Part shown: piece by piece, positions 14,267-22,313 of the stretch
Layout of the letters: every line of letters begins with the position of its first letter
Numbering within the stretch: position 1 is the first letter of the stretch
Assembly: GCA_910579265.1 (NCBI GenBank)
Contig: CAJTTE010000028.1
Coordinates: 1-32,643 of the forward strand
DNA length: 32,643 nt
Origin: an uncultured Ruminiclostridium sp.
GTDB taxonomy: Bacteria; Bacillota; Clostridia; Oscillospirales; Ruminococcaceae
Reading direction: 5' to 3'
Position numbers and translations under genes: made by a program
The notes under the pieces: generated by a model
The model's database searches: none
Seen by the model: the letters and a program-made list of their open reading frames with translations, nothing else
Told to the model about the DNA's origin: nothing

Positions 14267-15268
14267 ATGAACGATATGACAGTGAGCGAGGTTTCAAAAG
14301 ATTTCGGGGTTTCTACCCGAATGCTCAGATATTATGAGCAGGAGGGACTTATTTCCAGCAAGAGGCGGGAAGATTACGCATACCGCATTTATGACGAAAA
14401 TGCCGTAAGACGTCTGCGGCAGATACTGTTGCTGCGGAAGCTTCGCATCCCCTTAAAGCAGATAGGAATAATACTGAACTCCGCGGATAAATCCGAAACC
14501 GTCACAATCCTGATCAACAAGATCAATGAGCTTGAAGATGAAATATCCTCTCTTAAAGTAATCCGAGACATACTATCCGAAATAGTCAGCAAAGGCGGGG
14601 AAGGAATAAACAATCTTCTTGAAGCTAAGCTGATTTCCGCCGTTCAAGGTCTTTATCCTTCAGATAATCTGTTAAAGGAGAATATTTCCATGAACCAAGA
14701 AAAAACAAATAAGCTCGACCGTCTCGAAAAAGCGAGCGAAACAGTCGAAAGGATAAGCAGCGACATAAGGATAATCCGTCTTCCCCCATTTACCGTCGCC
14801 TCCAATCACTATATCGGAAGAGATCCGGAGGCGGTAGTTGACAAGCCTGTTGACAAATTCATAAGAGAAAGCGGACTGTACAATATTAAGCCCGATTCAA
14901 GACTTTTCGGCTTTAACCACCCCAACCCCGGAGTATTGGAGGAGGGCATTCACGGCTATGAGGTGTGGGTCACGATCCCCGACGATATGGAAGTTCCCGC
15001 GCCGTTGGTAAAAAAGCGCTTTGAGGGAGGTCTGTACGCCGCACTTACGATCAGGTTCCCGGATTTTCACCGCTGGGCAGATCTTGAAGCCTGGGTAAAA
15101 AACAACGATATTTACGAGCTGAATTACAGCGAACAGGGCTTTGAAATTATGGGCGGCTGTCTTGAGGAGCATTTGAACTGGGTATATTCCTCCCATATGG
15201 GCTGGCCGGAAAACGGCATTGACGGACAGCTGGATCTATTGATGCCCATTAAAAAAAGAGGGGAATAA
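14267..15268 (+). CDS. MerR-family regulator with GyrI-like effector domain
   Basis: 333 residues. The N-terminal MerR winged helix reads MTVSEVSKDFGVSTRMLRYYEQEGLISSKRREDYAYRIYDE (4-44), followed by a dimerising coiled coil (about 80-115). After a linker, residues about 160-330 form a GyrI-like / AraC-effector-binding domain (RIIRLPPFTVASNHYIG start, YEVWVTIPDDMEVP, RFEGGLYAALTIRF, ending LDLLMPIKK). BmrR-like regulators of this layout sense amphipathic or drug-like ligands. AAAGGAG about 10 bases upstream supports the start. It is followed after one base by an acetyltransferase gene, its likely target, from a MerR-type promoter. Confidence 0.88.
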   Translation: MNDMTVSEVSKDFGVSTRMLRYYEQEGLISSKRREDYAYRIYDENAVRRLRQILLLRKLRIPLKQIGIILNSADKSETVTILINKINELEDEISSLKVIRDILSEIVSKGGEGINNLLEAKLISAVQGLYPSDNLLKENISMNQEKTNKLDRLEKASETVERISSDIRIIRLPPFTVASNHYIGRDPEAVVDKPVDKFIRESGLYNIKPDSRLFGFNHPNPGVLEEGIHGYEVWVTIPDDMEVPAPLVKKRFEGGLYAALTIRFPDFHRWADLEAWVKNNDIYELNYSEQGFEIMGGCLEEHLNWVYSSHMGWPENGIDGQLDLLMPIKKRGE

Positions 15269-15269
15269 A

Positions 15270-16013
15270 ATGACGGAAAGTGAAAAGTGCATAAACGAGC
15301 TGCATGAGCTTGGACTTCAAAACGGCGATGTTGTAATGGTTCATTCCTCTATGAAGGCGTTGGGCACAAAAAGAAGGCCGGAGGAAATAATAAACGATAT
15401 TCAGTCAGCGTTAGGGGAAGAGGGAACGCTTTTAATGCCTGCCCTTACCTATGAAAGCGTTACTCCCGAAAATCCGGTTTTTGACAGCGACAGGACGGAA
15501 CCCTGCATCGGTCTTTTGCCCCTTGTTTTTTGGAAAATGCCCGATGTTTTGCGCAGCGTTAATCCCACACATTCGGTATGCGCCCGGGGAAGGCTTGCTC
15601 ATACCATGACAGCGGGTCATATTATGGACGATACGGCAGTAGGTCCTCACTCTCCGTTTATGCTGCTTCCGAAATTCAAGGGTAAGCTGCTTTTTATCGG
15701 CGACATCTTAAACTCCTGCACGTTTATGCACGGAATAGAAAATATAGTCAAGCCTCCCTATTTACGAAAAACTTCCGATACCGAGTATACCGTAAACGGT
15801 ATTGCCAGAACTTACAAGGGATATGACGATTTCGGCTGGGGGTCTGAATTTCAGCGTATAGAACGGATATTGGAGGAGCCGGACATCCGCAAGGGAAAAT
15901 TGGGCGAAGCAAATGCTTATCTTATAGATACAAGGGCATTGCTTGCTTCAGCACTTAATAAAATGTGCGCCGAGCCTTATGCCTTTGTGACGGATATTTC
16001 CGCGTGGATTTGA
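15270..16013 (+). CDS. Aminoglycoside 3-N-acetyltransferase family protein
   Basis: 247 residues of the AAC(3) / YokD-like Antibiotic_NAT family, which moves an acetyl group from acetyl-CoA to an amine. Family features: GLQNGDVVMVHSSMKALG near the N-terminus, GEEGTLLMPALTYES, NPTHSVCARGRLAHTM, GPHSPFMLLPKFKGKLLFIG, and CTFMHGIEN. The match is to the whole family; chromosomal YokD-like members often do not give aminoglycoside resistance, so resistance should not be assumed. The ATG is one base after the MerR gene stop, with GAGGGG before it, so the pair is an operon. No break seen. Confidence 0.85.
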   Translation: MTESEKCINELHELGLQNGDVVMVHSSMKALGTKRRPEEIINDIQSALGEEGTLLMPALTYESVTPENPVFDSDRTEPCIGLLPLVFWKMPDVLRSVNPTHSVCARGRLAHTMTAGHIMDDTAVGPHSPFMLLPKFKGKLLFIGDILNSCTFMHGIENIVKPPYLRKTSDTEYTVNGIARTYKGYDDFGWGSEFQRIERILEEPDIRKGKLGEANAYLIDTRALLASALNKMCAEPYAFVTDISAWI

Positions 16014-16047
16014 GATAACACTTATGTATCTTATTTTAACAAGAACT

Positions 16048-16287
16048 TCAAAATAATAATATCACCTGTTTTAGCGGGAATATCAGATCTATGATCCACA
16101 CAACGGCAAAGTAAAAAAACGGAACGGATCCTCCTGCGGGTGCAGCTTCTCCGGCCGTTCCACAGGCGGAAGCCGTCACGACGAAAACAGCGTGAGCTTT
16201 TAAAAACGATCTGTATAATAAATACAGCGATCCAATAACAATCCACCATATTTCGGCAATCCAGCTTGCATATAGTTTCGCAGTCAT
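16048..16287 (-). CDS. Possible small two-span membrane protein
   Basis: 79 codons starting at ATG 16287 behind GAAGGT. Two hydrophobic spans: about 6-25 (YASWIAEIWWIVIGSLYLLY) and 57-74 (FFYFAVVWIIDLIFPLK), joined by a small-residue loop (ACGTAGEAAPAGG). Codon choice is like the neighbours. No family recognised. It is convergent with the AAC(3) gene, and no better gene occupies the gap. Confidence 0.45.
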   Translation of the reverse strand: MTAKLYASWIAEIWWIVIGSLYLLYRSFLKAHAVFVVTASACGTAGEAAPAGGSVPFFYFAVVWIIDLIFPLKQVILLF

Positions 16288-16434
16288 ATTACCTTCACCC
16301 CGCTCTGTGCAAGTTTAATTGCCTTCTTTTTGTCAGATCATCGGAATGCCGTAATTATTGGATATGCAATAAACAAAGCCTACCGTATGATCAATTTGTC
16401 TAAGATTCCCCTAAAAAAGGTTTTTCGACAACCG

Positions 16435-16464
16435 AAAGGACTGCTGCAACCGCAGCAGTCCTTT
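16435..16464 (-). terminator. Hairpin terminator downstream of the AraC-type gene
   Basis: 13-bp stem AAAGGACTGCTGC (16435-16447) and GCAGCAGTCCTTT (16452-16464) with an AACC loop. It lies 27 bases after the stop of the minus-strand AraC gene. The T-run is short in either direction, so efficiency is uncertain. Confidence 0.7.
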
Positions 16465-16490
16465 GTTCTTAATACTTTTAAGGCAATAGC

Positions 16491-17312
16491 TTAGACCATC
16501 TCCACAGGTATCCATATCTCGCTGTACTCCTCGTCAAGATAGACCTCCAAGTCATAATCTCCCGCAAGCCTGTAATCCTTGCAATTGGGCATCCATTCGT
16601 TCCAAATTTTCGTATTGACGTTTTGCAGCGCCTCCGGCAGCTTTCCCTTACAGGGAAAAGCCGCATAGGTCCCCGCAGGGACAGTCCATGTAATAAAACC
16701 CTCGGGAATACCCTTTTGGGGAATATAGTTGTCGGCAATAATATAGTCGAAGCTTTCCTGTCCGTATGTCCCCAAACATATTCCGTACATGCCCATAAGC
16801 TCCTTGCTGTTTAAGGTCATGTGCTCCTGCCAAAACTTTGGGATCTCCTGATAGGAGGTTTCAAAGCTAAAGCTTTTTTTCCTGCCCATAACGGTAAACG
16901 CAGGCTTTTCAATTATTTTGTACTCCATAACCGTACCACCTTCCAATGTTAATTTGATTTTTAAGGGCATAAAGGTTTGAAGCTTTCGCCCCTTTTCCTT
17001 AGCGGCCGAAGGGGAAATTCCGTGAAATTTGGCGAAGGCCTTCGCAAAGCTGTCGGGGCTGTCATAGCCGTACTTGACGGCAACGTCTATCACCTTGCTT
17101 TCTCCCAAGGAAAGCTCCTGTCCCGCAAGACTGAGCCGACGGCAACGAATATATTCACCCAGGGTATAGCCGCAAAGCGAATGAAAAATTCTGCGAAAAT
17201 GAAATTCGCTGATAAACGCTTTTGCGGCTATCTCCTTAGGATCAAGCTCCCGGGTAATATTGTCCTCAATATACGCCAATGCTCTTGATATGCCTTCAAC
17301 TAAGCCTGTCAT
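16491..17312 (-). CDS. AraC-family regulator with GyrI-like domain
   Basis: 273 residues. An N-terminal AraC double helix-turn-helix (about 8-107: ALAYIEDNITRELDPKEIA, FHFRRIFHSLCGYTLGEYIRCRRL, then VAVKYGYDSPDSFAKAFAKFHGISPSAAK) is followed by a C-terminal GyrI-like ligand-binding domain (about 128-272, beginning MEYKIIEKPAFTVMGRKKSF and ending YDLEVYLDEEYSEIWIPVEM). This Rob-like order is common in Firmicute regulators of efflux or stress genes, with small hydrophobic ligands. AAAGGAG precedes the ATG. It stands alone with its own hairpin downstream; the target is not evident. It shares the effector-domain type with the MerR protein at 14267. Confidence 0.88.
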   Translation of the reverse strand: MTGLVEGISRALAYIEDNITRELDPKEIAAKAFISEFHFRRIFHSLCGYTLGEYIRCRRLSLAGQELSLGESKVIDVAVKYGYDSPDSFAKAFAKFHGISPSAAKEKGRKLQTFMPLKIKLTLEGGTVMEYKIIEKPAFTVMGRKKSFSFETSYQEIPKFWQEHMTLNSKELMGMYGICLGTYGQESFDYIIADNYIPQKGIPEGFITWTVPAGTYAAFPCKGKLPEALQNVNTKIWNEWMPNCKDYRLAGDYDLEVYLDEEYSEIWIPVEMV

Positions 17313-17541
17313 ACCGAATCCACTCCTTTATTTCCTTGACTGCATTTATATTTTAACCTTTTTTAGGCGGTATTTCCCGACTTTTTTTGCTCTTTACCTT
17401 AAAAGGGCACCGTAAAATATTAAGGATACATATTAAATGTCGCTTTTTAATAAAGGTCAAGCGATCCTTAGATGCTTTATCAGACGGATTTTTGTTTTTT
17501 AAAGCAGAATAAGCCGTCTTTTTCTGATTTTTTTGCATAAG

Positions 17542-17571
17542 AAAACTGCCGCATAGGCACACGGCAGTTTT
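17542..17571 (-). terminator. Intrinsic terminator of the MarR gene
   Basis: 10-bp stem AAAACTGCCG (17542-17551) and CGGCAGTTTT (17562-17571). On the minus strand it is followed by TTTTCTT, 40 bases after the MarR stop. On the plus strand it is followed by TTATT. Confidence 0.7.
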
Positions 17572-17610
17572 TATTCGTACAAATTATAATTAATATGTAT
17601 ATGGCAGATA

Positions 17611-18099
17611 TTAATACCTGGACTGGCTTTCAAGCTCAATAAGATTTCTGAGGACCTTCTTAAGAGTTTCCTTAAGAGCAGCCTGCTCCTTAGCGGAAAT
17701 TCCGTCCATCATTCTTTCTTCAACCATGTTGCAGTGTTCAAGAATAAACGCATACTGCGATTTTCCTTCTTCAGTAAGGAAAACTCTTACCTGACGCAGA
17801 TCGGAAAGGTTTGCCTCGCGGCGGATAAGATTGTCAGCTTCCATTCTTGCTAATGTAACAGAAACGGTAGGAGCGGAAAGACCAGTTCTTCTTACCAGAT
17901 TAAGCTGCGAAATCCCGTCTTCAATGGAAAGACACATAAGTATTTTTCTATTACCCTGTGACAGGCCTCTCTGCTCGGACTCACGTCTTACGGTAAGACT
18001 GAACATTTTCGCAATGTCGTTAAAGTACATTGACAGTGCAACATCATCGGTCTCAAGTAAGTTTCTTGTTTTTCTGCCATAGCCTCTTTCTACCATCAT
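17611..18099 (-). CDS. MarR-family transcriptional regulator
   Basis: 162 residues with the MarR winged-helix fold: N-terminal helix LSMYFNDIAKMFSLTVRRESEQRGLS, then NRKILMCLSIEDGISQLNLVRRTGLSAPTVSVTLARMEADNLIRRE as helix-turn-helix, the wing ANLSDLRQVRVFLTEEGKSQ, and a long C-terminal dimer helix (KEQAALKETLKKVLRNLIELE). The frame stays open upstream to 18264, but AAGGAG at 18107-18112, seven bases before ATG 18099, fixes the start. MarR proteins repress by binding inverted repeats near their promoter; candidate palindromes are present upstream. No target gene other than itself is obvious; the divergent DUF2079 gene is a candidate. Confidence 0.88.
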   Translation of the reverse strand: MMVERGYGRKTRNLLETDDVALSMYFNDIAKMFSLTVRRESEQRGLSQGNRKILMCLSIEDGISQLNLVRRTGLSAPTVSVTLARMEADNLIRREANLSDLRQVRVFLTEEGKSQYAFILEHCNMVEERMMDGISAKEQAALKETLKKVLRNLIELESQSRY

Positions 18100-18134
18100 T
18101 TTAATACTCCTTTTTCTGATTTGATTTTGTGTTT

Positions 18135-18161
18135 CAAAAATCATTGTATTATTGATTTTTG
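18135..18161. promoter_or_regulatory. Inverted repeat in the MarR leader
   Basis: CAAAAATCA (18135-18143) and TGATTTTTG (18153-18161), nine bases apart. The same TGATTTTTG core recurs at 18206-18214, overlapping the -35 element. Likely MarR operator sites. Confidence 0.5.
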
Positions 18162-18189
18162 CTTGCCAAGGAAATTCTTTATAATGTAA

Positions 18190-18218
18190 ATAATAGTATA
18201 CTTTTTGATTTTTGTCAA
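18190..18218 (-). promoter_or_regulatory. Promoter of the MarR gene
   Basis: On the minus strand TTGACA (complement of 18213-18218), a 17-base spacer, then TATTAT (complement of 18190-18195). A TTGA..TCAA dyad (18205-18218) overlaps the -35, consistent with autorepression. Confidence 0.7.
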
Positions 18219-18332
18219 GGGGTCTTTTGTGAAAGTTTTGTGAAAACTCAAAATAAATTTCCAATATTTGGGCGGTTTAAACGGTTTTTTTTCCGGTTGA
18301 GTTTTTTTATTCAAATTGTAACCGAATTGTAA

Positions 18333-18361
18333 TTGAAATTCGGAGTATATAATGCTATAAT
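18333..18361 (+). promoter_or_regulatory. Promoter of the DUF2079 gene
   Basis: TTGAAA at 18333-18338, a 17-base spacer and TATAAT at 18356-18361. A second TATAAT lies at 18348-18353 without a well-spaced -35. Confidence 0.65.
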
Positions 18362-18413
18362 AATCCGAGTGAGACAATTCAACTAAGTTTTACAAGCGGG
18401 GTTTTATTTGTTT

Positions 18414-20198
18414 ATGCGAAAAACAATGAGCTTTAAAAAATACCTAATTTATGCCGCTTATTCTTTTATAAGCGGATTTATTCTGGCTTCCGGCATTACT
18501 CTTTATACAGCCGCATATACGGGCAGCAATATTTTTTATATCCAATCGGCAGGTGAAATAAAAACCGTATTCCTTGTTATACTCTGGATGATATTTTCAC
18601 TGATGCTGTTTCTCGTTTTTAAATTGCGGAAAAGCGTTTACCGATGCTCGATCCCTCTGTCGCTGTTTATTTTTTCAATGCTGAGCCTATGGAACGTAAA
18701 AAGTCAGTATCCGTATTTTTATATCGTCCTTGCCGCAACGGTCATAGGAGCAACTCTTGTTTACAAGGAGATCTTCCATGACAGAAGAATAAACTTTCTG
18801 AAGGGAAAGGGACTATATATCACGGTTCTGATAATGACAACTGCCATGACGTCAATACTGACAATGGGAAATATAGTCAGAATGTACACATTCAATTCCT
18901 CCACCTTTGATTTCGGACTGTTCGCCCAGATGTATGAGTCAATGGCTACCGATTTTTCCCAGAACACCACTCTTGAAAGAAACGAGCTTCTTTCCCATTT
19001 CGCGGTCCACTTTTCACCGATATATTATTTGCTTCTTCCTTTCTATATGATATTCCGCCGTCCGGAATTTCTTTTTGCCGCTCAGGCGGCCGTTTGCTTT
19101 TCGGGTATCATACCCGTTTTACTGTTATGCAAACGCTGGAAGTACCGTGAAGGTGTGACTCTTCTTATCAGCGCCGTTTTTCTTTGTTATCCGGCATTTA
19201 CGGGCGCATGCTTCTATGATTTTCACGAAAATGTCTTTCTTGTTCCGCTGATACTCTGGCTTTTGTATTTTACGGAAAAAAACAGCAATATCGGAATGTG
19301 CGTCAGCGCATTACTGCTTTTATGTGTTAAAGAGGACGCAGGTCTTTATATAATTTTTATCGCTCTTTATGCTTTGTTCAATAAAAAGATCAGAAAATTC
19401 AACGCCGTCTGCCTTCTGCTAACCGGAGTATTCGGATTTATTTCGGTTACGGCATTTATAAATGCTTACGGAGAAGGCATAAAGGTTTCAAGGTATGATA
19501 TTTTCCTTTACGGGAATCAAAGCTCGCTTACGGATGTGGTTATAAACGTAATAAAAAATCCAGCTTTCTTTTTCAGTAAGCTGCTCAATGAAAACAAGCT
19601 TGTTTTTCTCCTTCAGATGTTCCTTCCTCTCCTGTTCATCCCAATGAGAAGCAGACGGCTTTCTGATTGGCTTCTTATTGCTCCGCTGATACTTATAAAT
19701 CTTGCCACGGATTATACCTATCAGTCGGACATCGGTTATCAGTATGTTTTCGGTACCGGAGCCATCCTTATTTTCCTGTTTGTAAAGAATTTGCGATACA
19801 GCAAAACAAAAACCAAAGTCGCCGCCGCGGCATTTATGGCTTCGGCTATCTGCCTTGTGGGTCATAATATGCCGAAATACCGTTATATTGACAGACTTGC
19901 AGGTAATGGCGGAGATTATTATGCAGCAGCCCGTCAGGTGCTCTCGGAAATACCGAGGGATAAAACGATATATGCCTCTACCTATCTTACGCCGTTTCTT
20001 TTTGACTGCAAAGAGGTTTATATGTATCCGCCCATATATAATAAACAGCTTACCGGACTTGACTATGTGATACTTGACAGCAGGGGAGCCGATGAAACGG
20101 AATTTTCAACGCTGATTCGGGATTTTGAAGACGACGGATATGAAATAGTCAACAACCAGACGTTCATAACGGTCTTAAAGCTTAAGGAAAACAAATAA
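18414..20198 (+). CDS. DUF2079 polytopic membrane protein
   Basis: 594 residues with many hydrophobic spans over the first 490, then a soluble C-terminal region. I recognise DUF2079, GT-C-like membrane proteins that may act as glycosyltransferases; activity is unproven. Family stretches: FDFGLFAQMYESM (residues about 165-177), LLSHFAVHFSPIYYLLLPFY, ACFYDFHENVFLVPLILWLLY and LLLCVKEDAGLY. The acidic Asp in FDFG and the HF/DFH residues are conserved in the family. ATG 18414 is chosen; an in-frame TTG lies at 18408. The ribosome binding site is weak (AGCGGGG). A terminator follows at 20338. Confidence 0.85.
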   Translation: MRKTMSFKKYLIYAAYSFISGFILASGITLYTAAYTGSNIFYIQSAGEIKTVFLVILWMIFSLMLFLVFKLRKSVYRCSIPLSLFIFSMLSLWNVKSQYPYFYIVLAATVIGATLVYKEIFHDRRINFLKGKGLYITVLIMTTAMTSILTMGNIVRMYTFNSSTFDFGLFAQMYESMATDFSQNTTLERNELLSHFAVHFSPIYYLLLPFYMIFRRPEFLFAAQAAVCFSGIIPVLLLCKRWKYREGVTLLISAVFLCYPAFTGACFYDFHENVFLVPLILWLLYFTEKNSNIGMCVSALLLLCVKEDAGLYIIFIALYALFNKKIRKFNAVCLLLTGVFGFISVTAFINAYGEGIKVSRYDIFLYGNQSSLTDVVINVIKNPAFFFSKLLNENKLVFLLQMFLPLLFIPMRSRRLSDWLLIAPLILINLATDYTYQSDIGYQYVFGTGAILIFLFVKNLRYSKTKTKVAAAAFMASAICLVGHNMPKYRYIDRLAGNGGDYYAAARQVLSEIPRDKTIYASTYLTPFLFDCKEVYMYPPIYNKQLTGLDYVILDSRGADETEFSTLIRDFEDDGYEIVNNQTFITVLKLKENK

Positions 20199-20337
20199 AA
20201 ACGGAATATGTCCGCCTTTTAAAGGGTATGAAACAAAACCGCCGCTTAAGCGATGGTTTGCGCCGACTCTAAAAGCTCCAAGCACAGGTCCGTCCCTTAA
20301 GGTATATTTAAGCTCTGATATAGCATTATTATCGCAG

Positions 20338-20367
20338 ACAGCCGCCGAAGCGGCTGTTTATTTTTTT
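20338..20367 (+). terminator. Intrinsic terminator downstream of the DUF2079 gene
   Basis: Stem ACAGCCGC (20338-20345) and GCGGCTGT (20350-20357) with a CGAA loop, followed by TTATTTTTTT. A classic intrinsic terminator 140 bases after the stop. Confidence 0.88.
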
Positions 20368-20766
20368 CCTTTAACACTGCTTTAACTCTTGATCCGCAGA
20401 TTTTTCTGCTATGACACAAATAACGACTTCTTTTTTTCGAAATCGCGTTTTAAATCAAAAATCCACCGACTCTTTAAGAGATCATCCGCCGCACCCCTAC
20501 GGCCGGTTCCTTATAGGTATTTCGGCGGGTATACAATCCTCCGCCGAAATACCGAAAGGCAGCGCTCTGAGTTTATTAGAAAACCCGTAGCGCTGCCTCA
20601 GATTGAATTGTGATACCAAACAAAAAGGATATGTTGAATTTTAACAAGTGCGCAAATCGTATTATTTTATATCACATTATTAAAAAATGTTAAGCTTTCA
20701 AAAATATATCGCACTTGAACCTAAAAGAGCGATCACTTATAACCGCACCCTGCGAACGGAATGGGG
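20368..20766. other. Gene-free region with stacked hairpins
   Basis: About 400 bases between convergent genes. It holds a partial match to 11279-11325 (at 20452-20515), two stem-loops (20516-20553, 20558-20597) and, at 20635-20680, one copy of an imperfect direct repeat whose partner lies at 22174-22220 on the other side of the secreted esterase gene. Confidence 0.5.
20516..20597. repeat. Two consecutive hairpins
   Basis: First stem GGTATTTCGGCGG (20516-20528) with CCGCCGAAATACC (20541-20553), 13 bp perfect. Second stem GGCAGCGCT (20558-20566) with AGCGCTGCC (20589-20597). Only four bases separate them. Neither has a T-run. They lie downstream of the minus-strand esterase gene and could protect or end its transcript. 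Confidence 0.7.
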
Positions 20767-22050
20767 TCACTTTCTCTTCCTGCTGAAAAATACTGCGCCG
20801 GCCGCGATTACGGCAATGCCGCCAACGGCAGTCACGCCTGCGGCACCTGTATTGGGGGTGTTTTTATCATTGCCTGTAGGCTTCTGAACGTCGCCCGCTG
20901 CATTGTCGGTTATATCGGCGGTAACGTCGGATTTCGTATCCGACATGGCGGGAGAGGTGTCGGCGGCTTCCGAATCAGAAGCGGCGGGATCAGGAGGAGC
21001 AACATTCTCCGTATTTGAGACAACAGGAGCTGGATCGTCTTCATGGGAGCGCATCTTTGCAAAGAATTCCTTCCGTTCGTTGTCAATCCAGCTTTGCGTT
21101 ATTGCGTGTTCTACTCCCTCGAAGCGGCGAAACACAATCTTATCGTTTCCAAGTGCCGCAACGGCGTTCTTGAATTCCTCCATTTTATCTGGAGAGTGTA
21201 CATCGTCAAGGTCTCCAACGCAAATATACATTAGGATATCTTTGAAGCACTCGGGATGATTCATCGGCGCAATGGCCGATGTAAATTCCCACATCTCTTC
21301 CTCTACCCATATCGGTGTCAGCCCATTTTGACCCTTATTAAAGCAATCCCAGGAAGACCCCTCGTGCGTAGTGTCCGCACTTGCGTTTTCGATACAGATT
21401 GCCGTGGGCTTATACTTTCCGTAAATCGTGTAAAATTCCGAAATATTTCCGCCCATGGAAAAACCGGTCAGCCCGAAATTTTTCGCATCAACGTCAGGTA
21501 AGGTGTTGTAATACTCAATCAAAACATCAATATCCTTAACCGTTTCCATCCATGCGGCAGGTGCTTGAAGAGGACCGTCCTGAGATTCCCCGCTGCCTGC
21601 GCAGTCTATGGACACAACGCAGACGTTCTCCGCTGCCATTTCGAACGCAGTCCACATATCTTTGTGCCAGCCGCCGCCATGGATCTGAATTACAAGCGGT
21701 TTAAGTTTTCCGTCATCCTTCTTGGCCTCGTAAAGCGGTATTCCGTCAATTTCCAGGTTTCTTATCGAATATCCCTCGCCTGTACAATAGTCGTAACCGT
21801 CCTTTTCCTCATCGGGAATCGGCATTTCCTTGACCTGCCTGTAAAATTCATCGATTTCCGTTTGGAACGGTACAGGTTCCGTAGAATAGTCCTCTGGTCT
21901 TGTCCCCGATGCAAGCACCGGTGCGGGAGCATTGGCGTATTTTTCCTCCTCCGATAATGACTGAGCGTTTACAAAGCTGCCGAAATTTTCACTGCACCCC
22001 AAAAACAGTACGACTGCGGCGGTAGCCGCAGCAAATGCTTTCTTTTTCAT
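20767..22050 (-). CDS. Secreted alpha/beta-hydrolase with sortase-like C-terminal signal
   Basis: 427 residues. An N-terminal export signal (KKKAFAAATAAVVLFLGCS) is followed by a hydrolase domain (about 60-335) with oxyanion segment IHGGGWH (123-129), nucleophile Ser198 in GFSMGG, an acid among Asp280/282/283 and His315 in GVEHAI. Residues about 337-395 are an Ala/Asp/Pro/Ser-rich linker. The C-terminus has TPNTG (398-402), a hydrophobic stretch and the tail SRKRK, a sortase-type anchoring pattern with an atypical first residue. A Cys at 19 could alternatively suggest a lipoprotein, but the lipobox is poor. Likely a wall-displayed esterase acting on plant or microbial polysaccharide esters; substrate unknown. 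AAAGGAG sets the start. Confidence 0.85.
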   Translation of the reverse strand: MKKKAFAAATAAVVLFLGCSENFGSFVNAQSLSEEEKYANAPAPVLASGTRPEDYSTEPVPFQTEIDEFYRQVKEMPIPDEEKDGYDYCTGEGYSIRNLEIDGIPLYEAKKDDGKLKPLVIQIHGGGWHKDMWTAFEMAAENVCVVSIDCAGSGESQDGPLQAPAAWMETVKDIDVLIEYYNTLPDVDAKNFGLTGFSMGGNISEFYTIYGKYKPTAICIENASADTTHEGSSWDCFNKGQNGLTPIWVEEEMWEFTSAIAPMNHPECFKDILMYICVGDLDDVHSPDKMEEFKNAVAALGNDKIVFRRFEGVEHAITQSWIDNERKEFFAKMRSHEDDPAPVVSNTENVAPPDPAASDSEAADTSPAMSDTKSDVTADITDNAAGDVQKPTGNDKNTPNTGAAGVTAVGGIAVIAAGAVFFSRKRK

Positions 22051-22074
22051 AGATAATACTCCTTTTGCCTTTAC

Positions 22075-22102
22075 AATGTAAAAAAATTTTTTTTACATTA
22101 TA
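22075..22102 (-). promoter_or_regulatory. Extended -10 promoter and AT palindrome of the esterase gene
   Basis: On the minus strand TGCTATAAT (TATAAT is the complement of 22097-22102) lacks a good -35. Immediately downstream is a 25-base palindrome (22075-22099), arms AATGTAAAAAAA and its complement around one T. Its placement across the expected start of transcription suggests an operator. Confidence 0.55.
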
Positions 22103-22262
22103 GCATACATTCTAATGGCTTTGGTTTGCAAAACCGCATTATTTTGTTGTAAAACCAAACTAAGATGCAGTGCTTAATTTTAACGAGTGTGCAGATTCGC
22201 ATTATTTCATATTATATTTTCGATAAAATGCGTGATTGTGTAAATAGATATTGACAAAATAA

Positions 22263-22291
22263 TTGACAAGTTTTTGAAAATATATTATAAT
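22263..22291 (+). promoter_or_regulatory. Consensus promoter of the kinase operon
   Basis: TTGACA at 22263-22268, a 17-base spacer and TATAAT at 22286-22291, a perfect sigma-A consensus. A further TTGACA lies about 12 bases upstream. Confidence 0.8.
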
Positions 22292-22313
22292 TAAACGCAA
22301 AGAAGGTGGAGTC

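Noticed and set aside
17353..17562. 69-codon minus-strand frame between the AraC and MarR genes
   Set aside because: It runs through the MarR terminator hairpin, has Lys/Ser-rich composition and no start signals.
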